This document shows, in pieces, positions 22,968-28,502 of a stretch of 40,400 nucleotides of DNA. A program made the position numbers and the translations under genes. Source of the stretch: a virus. Under the pieces are notes generated by a model. It ran no database searches. It was not told the origin of the DNA and saw only the letters and a list, made by a program, of their open reading frames with translations. The stretch lies in IMG/VR virus record IMGVR_UViG_3300020213_000052, positions 1-40,400 of that record; one strand, written 5' to 3'. The stretch's first letter is position 1, and each line of letters starts with the position of its first letter.

Positions 22968-23437
22968 GAAGGCACTTCACGCATTTCAACCGGGTCAGGC
23001 ATGCGCTCCGGCAAACCCTCGGGCTCTACCGGACTATGCTGCTCGCCCAAAAACAGAAGCGACACGTAGGCGCACGCTGAATGGTGACTAATGGCCTCCC
23101 ACTCAGCGCTCCCCAGGCGAAGATCTGATTCAGACTGCGGCCCGGCTGGCTTCGGACAATACTGAGCATGGGTAGCCAGCAAGACCCCATACAGCCCGTT
23201 CTCGAGCTCGCCGATTCGCTTGCGCTGCGCAAGACTCTCGTCAGCGCACTTGCGCGCAAAGTCTGGGACGCCAATCAGCGCCTCTTGCAGCTCGGTGTTA
23301 TCCCTTAAGATGCGATCGGCGCACTTGTGACAAACAACACGCAAGGAAACCGAACCGTGGATCGTGCAATCGACCTTCTGGCCGCTCGTTTGGCCTTTCA
23401 TTCCCGATCTAAAATTGGTGTTAATGGCGTCGGACAT
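22964..23437 (-). CDS. Unknown protein with possible zinc site and coiled coil
   Basis: A 157-residue protein. An N-terminal CTIH...CHKC pattern (about residues 24-39) may bind zinc, and residues 65-90 form a charged helix. The rest is polar with two His/Cys-rich patches. I use ATG 23437, which has a GGGGG ribosome site and overlaps the upstream gene by 40 bases. An internal ATG at 23401 would give the 4-base overlap usual here but has a weak ribosome site. Function unknown. Confidence 0.6.
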   Translation of the reverse strand: MSDAINTNFRSGMKGQTSGQKVDCTIHGSVSLRVVCHKCADRILRDNTELQEALIGVPDFARKCADESLAQRKRIGELENGLYGVLLATHAQYCPKPAGPQSESDLRLGSAEWEAISHHSACAYVSLLFLGEQHSPVEPEGLPERMPDPVEMREVPS

Positions 23438-23616
23438 TTTTTTCCCCCTGCAAATTCCACTCTAACGGTGAGCTCGCCCCCCATGAACCAGCCCCTAGCT
23501 TCGACAACCTCAATACTGCTGTTTTGCTCTGATCTGAGTAGCGCACGGGTGAGGTTCCCACGGCCAAGCAAAGCCATCAACCCGGACACGAAGGTTTGTA
23601 GGCTCTCCGCGGTCAT
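23398..23616 (-). CDS. Small protein, unknown
   Basis: A 72-residue protein with an N-terminal helix (AESLQTFVSGLMALLGRGNLTRAL) and a C-terminal beta part with a Gly-rich turn. It overlaps the Thivi_2564-type gene upstream by 4 bases and the next gene by 40 bases. The place among small coupled genes makes it real; no family is recognised. Confidence 0.6.
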   Translation of the reverse strand: MTAESLQTFVSGLMALLGRGNLTRALLRSEQNSSIEVVEARGWFMGGELTVRVEFAGGKKCPTPLTPILDRE

Positions 23617-23786
23617 CTAGCCGGCCAGAACGAAAGCCCAAGCCTGGAAAACGCCCACGACAGAAAAACGACAGCGAGAATCACATTGAAGATCACCTTC
23701 ACCGGGTCGGGCAAAGGGATGGTGTTGAAAACGTAAATCACCACTGCAAAAAGTAACAGATACACGAGAATCCAGATCATCATCAT
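23613..23786 (-). CDS. Small two-helix membrane protein, Thivi_2564-like
   Basis: A 57-residue protein encoded between two 4-base overlaps. Two hydrophobic helices (IWILVYLLLFAVVIYVF and VIFNVILAVVFLSWAF) are joined by a short NTIPLPDPVK turn. This layout matches the phage membrane proteins named Thivi_2564 as I remember them. They occur in temperate phage accessory operons and have no known role. Three ATG codons in a row make the exact start uncertain. Confidence 0.65.
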   Translation of the reverse strand: MMMIWILVYLLLFAVVIYVFNTIPLPDPVKVIFNVILAVVFLSWAFSRLGLSFWPAR

Positions 23787-24130
23787 TTACCCCACTTCTT
23801 TCGCGGCATCCGTTTGACCCGCGAGAGATCCACTTTGGCCCAATTCGCCGCAACAAGCACATCTACGTACGCGTGGGCCGGAACTCGACCACCCGTCCCT
23901 CTAGGGTAGGGATAGGACCACCGATAGATACAAGCGGCGTCCTTGGGTAGCCCGACCTTTTTGAGCGCTCTAGCGAGGTTTCTAGGCCCGCCAAACGCGG
24001 TTATTACGTCGAAGCTGCTAGCCACGGTGCCCGACACGCGGAAAGCGGGCTTCTTGGGCGCCACTTTTGGGCGCCAACTAGAGGATCGGTACCGGAGCGG
24101 CAGTTTCATCAACCAGAAATTCAAATCCAT
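23783..24130 (-). CDS. Helix-turn-helix protein, possible Cro-like regulator
   Basis: A 115-residue basic protein. The segment FGGPRNLARALKKVGLPKDAACIYRWSYP has the shape of a Cro/YdaS-type helix-turn-helix, followed by a conserved PRGTGGRVPAHAY stretch seen in phage relatives. It is the only clear sequence-specific DNA-binding candidate near the control region, one gene away from it. A repressor or Cro role is an inference. A ribosome site AGGAG lies 7 bases before ATG. Confidence 0.65.
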   Translation of the reverse strand: MDLNFWLMKLPLRYRSSSWRPKVAPKKPAFRVSGTVASSFDVITAFGGPRNLARALKKVGLPKDAACIYRWSYPYPRGTGGRVPAHAYVDVLVAANWAKVDLSRVKRMPRKKWGK

Positions 24131-24160
24131 CGTAGTACTCCTAGCGTGTTGCAGAAGATT

Positions 24161-24964
24161 TCATGGGGCGATTGGCCCGTCAACTTCTTCCCCAATCGCC
24201 CTCATACCATCGAACGGGTCGTCAGGGGCTTCGAAACCATCAAGTATCTCCTCCAACCGTGCAGCCTCTTCAATCTTTGCTTTTTGCGCCTCTTCCTTCT
24301 GCCGAAGGTCACTCTTCTTCCGAAGGTACTCAGCCCTCCCATACGTTTCATACCTGGCCTTCCTATACGCGCTAGCCTTGGCCTTCCGCATCGCACGATG
24401 ATCGTCAGAGATGCGATCCCCAATCGCCCTCGTACCCTCGAACGGGTCATCTAGCGCGATCCCAGCGGCGACGCGTTTAAAATTCTCGGCCTCCCCCTTC
24501 CTTCGCCGTAAGCCCACCATAAGAGGCTCGCCGACGAATCTCCGCTCGTTGTCGAACGCAGCGGTCACTCGATACCTGCCCGCCCGCACCCTCACTATTT
24601 GGCCAGCGGCCATCATCTTAAACAGTGACTGATTCACGTTCGCAGGAGATGCGTTCGCGCCAGGGAAAAGTCTGTTGAACTCCTTGCGCAAGACACAAGC
24701 GCGAGCGCCTCTCCCGCACGTAGTGATCCGCCGCTCAAGGAATCGTCGCAGGTACTTGGGTCTTGCGACCAGGCTGTGCTGGAAACCGAGCCACGGATAT
24801 GGCAGGCCAGTAATGCCCTCAGCTCTCTGCTGGCGAGTCTCCTGGATTAAAAATCTGTCTATTCGCTGCTGGCTCGCTGAGAGATTGGCCTTGCCCTTAC
24901 CCCTGCCCCCACTTAAAAATCTGTCTATTCGCTGCTGGCCCACTAAAAAATCGGTCTCGTCCAT
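24161..24964 (-). CDS. Promoter-proximal leftward gene, unknown, with repeated QQRIDRFL motif
   Basis: A 267-residue basic protein starting at ATG 24964 with GGAG upstream; 21 further codons are open but carry no better start. QQRIDRFL occurs twice near the N-terminus, 22 residues apart. Residues 85-140 (EFNRLFPGANASPANVNQSL, then AGRYRV) look like a winged-helix or similar DNA-binding fold. The C-terminal 90 residues are a charged helix with two DDPF(E/D)G motifs. It may be a replication initiator or regulator; this is only a guess from position and charge. Confidence 0.55.
   Translation of the reverse strand: MDETDFLVGQQRIDRFLSGGRGKGKANLSASQQRIDRFLIQETRQQRAEGITGLPYPWLGFQHSLVARPKYLRRFLERRITTCGRGARACVLRKEFNRLFPGANASPANVNQSLFKMMAAGQIVRVRAGRYRVTAAFDNERRFVGEPLMVGLRRRKGEAENFKRVAAGIALDDPFEGTRAIGDRISDDHRAMRKAKASAYRKARYETYGRAEYLRKKSDLRQKEEAQKAKIEEAARLEEILDGFEAPDDPFDGMRAIGEEVDGPIAP
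24847..24939. repeat. 27-bp direct repeat with 66-bp period inside the first leftward gene
   Basis: Identical 27-base copies at 24847-24873 and 24913-24939 encode the two QQRIDRFL motifs. The intervening bases differ. Confidence 0.8.
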
Positions 24965-24992
24965 CGTTTTTACTCCAAATTTGGCTGTCCGG

Positions 24993-25151
24993 TTAGACCC
25001 TATAGACGCTCCCGATGTGATGGCCAAGGTAAATATCTAAAATGGCGCCGGAAATCGAATTTAGCCAATATTTGGCGTCATTTTCAGTTCCCGGCGGCGG
25101 CGCTGACGGGCTCTCGCCGCCGCAGATTGTTGCAAGAAGTATTTGCAGCAT
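24993..25151 (-). CDS. Possible 52-residue peptide at the head of the leftward operon
   Basis: A frame from ATG 25151 gives 52 residues with a hydrophobic start (MLQILLATICGG), a Pro-rich turn and a mixed end (YWLNSISGAILDIYLGHHIG). It ends 28 bases before the next start. No ribosome site is properly spaced (AAGGAGG is 22 bases upstream), so this is doubtful. Confidence 0.3.
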   Translation of the reverse strand: MLQILLATICGGESPSAPPPGTENDAKYWLNSISGAILDIYLGHHIGSVYRV

Positions 25152-25205
25152 ATCGTGCCGCCGCGCCTTCGGCCTCCTTCTATTTAACTAATACTCTATT
25201 TACTT

Positions 25206-25273
25206 AAGACAAATAAGACAAATAAGACAGAAGTAGTAATAACAACTAGTTAGGCTGTCCTGTTTCTGTCCTG
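25206..25273. repeat. Short direct repeats in the AT-rich segment
   Basis: aagacaaat occurs at 25206 and 25215 with a third, altered copy at 25224 (9-bp period). ctgtcctg occurs at 25255 and 25266 (11-bp period, near one DNA turn). The spacing suits protein binding on one face of the helix. Confidence 0.7.
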
Positions 25274-25460
25274 CTTGAATTAATTACACGCTTACACCGG
25301 ACGGATGCGGGCTGTTTAAGGCGCTGCGTCACCCTTGGCGAAATCCTATTGCAAACAAAGCACTGCAAAGAAAATTATGTTGGCGCTTCAAGCGCCCCTC
25401 TATGGCGGGGGAGGGGGTTTTGCAACAGGCCGGGAGCTATAAGTTTGCGCCGCTGTTTTT

Positions 25461-25596
25461 GCCGATTACGCCAAATCGTTTTTTCTTTTCAAATCATCTA
25501 GTCCTCGGCCCCTTCGCCAAACCCCATGGCCGATTACGCCAAATCGTTTTTTCTTTTCAAATCATCTAGTCCTCGGCCCCTTCGCCAAACCCCATG
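25461..25596. repeat. 68-bp perfect tandem duplication, non-coding
   Basis: Copies 25461-25528 and 25529-25596 are identical, and six bases of a third copy follow. Each contains a run of six T followed by cttttc. Confidence 0.95.
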
Positions 25597-25672
25597 GCCG
25601 ATAGAGCCCATTGAATGGCAGTAATGGCGAGTAGGGGCGCTGGGAGCTCGCCGGGCTTTGTACAGCAATGAG

Positions 25673-25747
25673 ATGGTCCATATGGTCCATATGGTCCGGA
25701 ATAGGCTGGAATAGGCTGGAATAGGCGGGAATAGGCTGGAATAGGCG
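25673..25747. repeat. Iteron-like tandem arrays (9-bp and 10-bp units)
   Basis: atggtccat is repeated nearly three times (25673-25697), followed at once by five copies of ggaataggc(t/g) (25698-25747). Arrays of short units beside an AT-rich stretch (25760-25783) are typical of replication origins that bind an initiator. Confidence 0.85.
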
Positions 25748-25785
25748 ACGTCCTAGACGAATTCCTTATAAGCAATTTTTTTATC

Positions 25786-25840
25786 AGCGGGCATAAAAAC
25801 CCGCTGCACGACAGCTCGTCGAGTGTATAGAAAATATACA
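25786..25840. promoter_or_regulatory. Hairpin and operator-like palindrome beside the iterons
   Basis: agcggg/cccgct (25786-25791 and 25800-25805) and tgtata-gaaaa-tataca (25824-25840). The second has the form of a repressor operator. Neither has a T-run in the sense needed for termination. Confidence 0.5.
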
Positions 25841-26044
25841 GCGGGTTCAATTGAACGGGAGCGGGAGTGTATTCAGCGAGTGTGCGGCTAAAAGATCGAC
25901 GGAAAATTAAAATCACGTCCTAGACTAGGGGGTTTTAGGTTCAATTTTTAATTGCAATAAATTTGGCATACCGGATGCAGTAACTAAAAATCAGAGCGAA
26001 CGACAACGTGTCGGACGCCAAACTAAAAAACTAAGGAAAATAAC

Positions 26045-26458
26045 ATGAGTAAGAAAAAATCGCCCCTCACGGCGGCGGAAAAACGATCCAAGGGTTACCA
26101 CTTCATCCAAGACGTCAACGGGGTACCCGTATTCTTGGCCAAAAAAACGTCCGACATGAGTCTGGACATTGACTCGGGTCCAGCACGGGTGGCGTTCCTG
26201 GCTAAACAATGTGCCAAGGCCGTTGAGCGCGAAATCAAGAGCCAAGCCTCTTCAGCTGAATCGAACGGTTCGATCATCTTCACGGAGTACAACGGACGAC
26301 TACGCGTAGTCGCATCGGGTACCCGTCAATGGGTATTGATGTCCAAGACCAAAGGGCTCGAAATGTTTAGCCCTGAGAATGTGAAGTTGGCGCGTGCGTT
26401 CCTGGCCACGTTACCGGACGTCACGTCCGTTGAAGTCTCGGCCGAGGATGACGAATAA
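26045..26458 (+). CDS. First rightward gene, unknown
   Basis: A 137-residue protein with a basic N-terminus (MSKKKSPLTAAEKRSKGYHF), a mixed alpha/beta body (ARVAFLAKQCAKAVEREIKS, then SIIFTEYNGRLRVVASG) and an acidic end. AAGGAAAA precedes the ATG. It lies right after the control region, so it is expressed early from the rightward promoter and could be a regulator or host-takeover protein. No DNA-binding motif is obvious and no family is recognised. Confidence 0.65.
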   Translation: MSKKKSPLTAAEKRSKGYHFIQDVNGVPVFLAKKTSDMSLDIDSGPARVAFLAKQCAKAVEREIKSQASSAESNGSIIFTEYNGRLRVVASGTRQWVLMSKTKGLEMFSPENVKLARAFLATLPDVTSVEVSAEDDE

Positions 26459-26467
26459 TGACGGCCT

Positions 26468-26515
26468 ATTGAGAATACGCGGCTATAAACTAGCGTAGTG
26501 CCGCGTATTCTCAAT
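26468..26515. promoter_or_regulatory. 16-bp perfect inverted repeat between two early genes
   Basis: attgagaatacgcggc (26468-26483) and gccgcgtattctcaat (26500-26515) are perfect complements around a 16-base loop containing tataaact. No T-run follows, so it is not a standard terminator. As RNA it is a very stable hairpin; as DNA it could be a large operator around a -10-like box. Confidence 0.85.
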
Positions 26516-26538
26516 CGTCCCTCACACAAGAGGACATC

Positions 26539-26745
26539 ATGCAAAATACCAATATTCTTATAGTCGCTGAGGAATTCGAACGTTTTAAGCACAATAGGGA
26601 TGCGGCCTATGTCAGGTACAACGCCTTAGAGCGGGCGGGAATGCATCGGAGATTAACCCCCGCCGAGCGTGAGGAACTTGACCGGCTTGAGGTTATCACT
26701 GATCTCTATGATCACGTCTGGTTCGGCTTACTCGGTCAACAATAA
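26539..26745 (+). CDS. Small helical protein, unknown
   Basis: A 68-residue protein with a ribosome site (AGAGGA). It is almost entirely helical and charged (AEEFERFKHNRDAAYVRYNA, then LTPAEREELDRLE). It ends just before a strong terminator, so genes at 26045 and 26539 form a short early operon. No family is recognised. Confidence 0.65.
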   Translation: MQNTNILIVAEEFERFKHNRDAAYVRYNALERAGMHRRLTPAEREELDRLEVITDLYDHVWFGLLGQQ

Positions 26746-26762
26746 AATCCCAAATTCCCAAG

Positions 26763-26802
26763 ACCCCCGTATTCGTCCATTGGACGATGCGGGGGTTTTT
26801 TT
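26763..26802 (+). terminator. Rho-independent terminator after the early rightward genes
   Basis: acccccg (26763-26769) pairs with cgggggt (26790-26796), extended by a near-perfect cgtcc/ggacg inner stem, and is followed by seven T. Confidence 0.88.
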
Positions 26803-26838
26803 ATTGAGGGAATTCACCCTCGTATTCCAGGAGAATTC

Positions 26839-26919
26839 ATGCGTTCAATGGTATTTTTTATGGGCGTTGATGCCGCGTACCACCACGGCGAACACTGCAT
26901 AGATAACCGCACGTTTTAG
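26839..26919 (+). CDS. Possible 26-residue peptide between two terminators
   Basis: An ATG with AGGAG 6 bases upstream opens a 26-codon frame (MRSMVFFMGVDAAYHHGEHC and six more). On the opposite strand a 30-codon frame ending at 26845 (inner part INWLKRAVIYAVFAVVVRG) overlaps it. Only one can be real, and neither is sure. The better ribosome site favours the plus strand. Confidence 0.3.
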   Translation: MRSMVFFMGVDAAYHHGEHCIDNRTF

Positions 26920-26946
26920 CCAGTTAATGCCCCGCATAATCCCCCG

Positions 26947-26984
26947 AACCCCAATACCACCACGGTTATTGGGGTTTTTTTTAT
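26947..26984 (+). terminator. Second rho-independent terminator upstream of the packaging leader
   Basis: aaccccaata (26947-26956) pairs perfectly with tattggggtt (26967-26976), and eight T run from 26975. Together with the one at 26.8 kb it insulates the packaging operon from the early genes. Confidence 0.9.
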
Positions 26985-27052
26985 CTGCATTTTCGCTATA
27001 TATAGTGGGTTTTTTACGGTGCGAATTCGTTCGCGTATGCACGGGACGTGCG

Positions 27053-27137
27053 CATTCTCTCGGAATACGGCGCTGATTGGTGCGTACCAATTTGACAATT
27101 CGTCCCTGGAGACTTTGTATTCTCCCGGAATACGGCT
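27053..27137. repeat. 18-bp direct repeat around the packaging promoter
   Basis: attctctcggaatacggc (from 27053) and attctcccggaatacggc (from 27119) differ by one base and are 66 bp apart. Each contains an attc/gaat mini-palindrome. One copy lies upstream of the -35 box, the other overlaps the -10 box and presumed start site. Confidence 0.8.
27092..27121 (+). promoter_or_regulatory. Sigma70-like promoter for the packaging / late genes
   Basis: A consensus TTGACA (27092-27097) is followed after 18 bases by TGTATT (27116-27121). An attggt/accaat palindrome abuts the -35 box. Transcription would begin near 27128, giving a leader of about 315 bases or more. Confidence 0.65.
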
Positions 27138-27330
27138 ACAGGTTTTTAACCTGTAGTCGGTTTTCAGGCTCACGGTGCGCCCTGGACGCCGTGGCGGCAC
27201 TGAAAACCGGAAAACTGCCCGCCTGCCCGCCGCTTGACCACGGTTTTTAGAGGCTCCAAGGCGTCTAGGACGCGCCGTGGCATCCCCGACTAGGTCAGCG
27301 GGCGAACGGCCCGGGGAATTCAGCCGTGGG
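27136..27330 (+). ncRNA. Structured leader or small RNA upstream of the terminase genes
   Basis: Four consecutive stem-loops follow the promoter: ctacaggtt/aacctgtag (27136-27156), cggttttcag/ctgaaaaccg with a nested cacgg/ccgtg (27158-27209), a branched one with ccacgg/ccgtgg and gcgtc/gacgc (27230-27301), and acggc/gccgt (27306-27326). No good coding frame is seen across it. It could be a cis-acting leader, a free RNA, or a DNA packaging site. Confidence 0.5.
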
Positions 27331-27442
27331 CTGTTTAAATTGAATTTCGTGCGACGAAATCGAAATTGAATTTTCGAACCGCCCTTCACCGACGCTCATC
27401 GGCACCTATTGTTGTCTAGGTACCCTAGTCAATCTATGCCTA

Positions 27443-27856
27443 TTGGATGACATCAAGGGCATCTCCGGGGTACCTTCACTAAAGACCGGGGGTGGGGATG
27501 CCGTACCCCCGAAACTCGAAGCCAATCGTACCCTTTCTGGGTATGGCGTAGGCACTGTTTCGCCCCCTTCGAAATTTTTGCAACACATGAAACCTTCTAT
27601 CAGAGAATGCAGACACCTCAATCGTCCGGTGGAAGTAATCACCATTCCCGATAGGCTTGACCATTTCGAGGATCTGACTCCAGACTATACGGCTGAAGAT
27701 CTAGAAATGTTCAGAAGCACCACGGCTGAAGATCTAGAAATGTTCAGAAGCACCACGGCTGAAGATCTAGAAATGTTCAGAAGCACCACGGCTGAAGAGC
27801 TAGAAATGTTCAGAAGCACCACGGCTGAAGAGCTAGAAGCTCATAAAAATTTTTAA
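27443..27856 (+). CDS. Unknown protein with an 11-residue tandem repeat
   Basis: The frame opens at TTG 27443 (137 residues) or at ATG 27587 (90 residues). The later start has more protein-like sequence (PVEVITIPDRLDHFEDL) but no Shine-Dalgarno site. The C-terminal half is five copies of TAE(D/E)LEMFRST, the last one partial, forming an acidic amphipathic helix. It is the first gene after the packaging promoter and lies directly before terS. Function unknown. Confidence 0.5.
   Translation: MDDIKGISGVPSLKTGGGDAVPPKLEANRTLSGYGVGTVSPPSKFLQHMKPSIRECRHLNRPVEVITIPDRLDHFEDLTPDYTAEDLEMFRSTTAEDLEMFRSTTAEDLEMFRSTTAEELEMFRSTTAEELEAHKNF
27689..27853. repeat. 33-bp tandem repeat array, five units, in frame
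   Basis: Units start at 27689, 27722, 27755, 27788 and 27821. The first four are identical except for one base in unit 4 (gatct/gagct); the fifth diverges after 17 bases. Confidence 0.95.
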
Positions 27857-27880
27857 CCTATACGGATTCTTTGCAACAAT

Positions 27881-28477
27881 ATGGATGCCCCCCGACCAAA
27901 AAGAACTTACCGAAGGTGGGCACCATTAAAAGTGAAGCCCGAGAAGGTGGTGCCACCACCGAGGGTCATTCCGCCGCTCAAGAGAGGGCAAAGGTCTCCG
28001 GGGCTTCTTGATCCACGTAGAGCAGCGTTCCTGATAGAGTTTGTGAAGCACGGTAATGGCAAGCGGGCCGCACTAGATGCGGGCTATTCGTCCCAAAGTA
28101 GTGGCACGTACGGGACGTCTTTGGCGAAAGATCCGAGATTGGCCGCAGCCGTCGAGGAAGTAAGGGAACGGGTTATGGCTAAAGCAGAATACACGTGTGA
28201 AGTGGCGATGAAAGAAGCGCAAGCGGCGCTGGATTTTGCGGAAGAGACCGGAAACGCTAATGCGTACGTTAAAGCCGTGGAGCTCCGTTCTAAGCTAATG
28301 GGGCTTCTCGTTGAGAAGATAGATTTACGCCAAGCCATTGGCTTTCAGATTCGTATTGGCGGATTGAAATCGTCGACTGCGCCACCGGTTGACGTGCAAA
28401 TGATTCCCTCGGACACTTCGGTAGCGGAGTCCGACGCTAAGGTAGCTGAAGCTATCGAGGATGATCCGTGGAGCTAA
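27881..28477 (+). CDS. terS: Terminase small subunit
   Basis: A 198-residue DNA-recognition subunit of the packaging motor. After a basic, Pro-rich N-terminus, the segment RRAAFLIEFVKHGNGKRAAL followed by DAGYSS is the helix-turn-helix start of the Terminase_2 family. The helical oligomerisation region (VAMKEAQAALDFAEETGNAN) and an acidic C-terminus ending DDPWS follow. It binds the packaging site and feeds DNA to the large subunit encoded next. No Shine-Dalgarno site is present; TTGCAACAAT directly precedes the ATG. Confidence 0.85.
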   Translation: MDAPRPKRTYRRWAPLKVKPEKVVPPPRVIPPLKRGQRSPGLLDPRRAAFLIEFVKHGNGKRAALDAGYSSQSSGTYGTSLAKDPRLAAAVEEVRERVMAKAEYTCEVAMKEAQAALDFAEETGNANAYVKAVELRSKLMGLLVEKIDLRQAIGFQIRIGGLKSSTAPPVDVQMIPSDTSVAESDAKVAEAIEDDPWS

Positions 28478-28502
28478 CGAGTAACAAGGGAGTTTCTGCG
28501 AT

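Larger units (their letters stand above)
25152..26044. promoter_or_regulatory. Divergent control region, likely operators and replication origin
   Basis: About 0.9 kb separates the leftward and rightward gene sets and has no convincing gene. It contains an AT-rich stretch (25180-25290), short direct repeats, a ggcgctt/aagcgcc palindrome (25382-25396), a 68-bp duplication and iteron-like arrays. It also contains two copies of acgtcctagac (25748-25758 and 25915-25925) and the tgtata/tataca palindrome. Both promoters must start here, but I cannot fix a -35/-10 pair with confidence. Confidence 0.6.

Noticed and set aside
22110-23069. 319-codon plus-strand frame
   Set aside because: It lies antisense to five coupled genes, including the RuvC-like nuclease, and its protein is basic and low in pattern.
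25566-25916. 116-codon minus-strand frame in the control region
   Set aside because: Most of it is the translation of the tandem arrays (PIPAYS repeats) and of the 68-bp duplication. It has no ribosome site, and the composition is unlike other genes here.
27689-27853. CRISPR-like array of 33-bp repeats
   Set aside because: The units abut with no spacers and stay in frame as a protein repeat; no cas genes are present.
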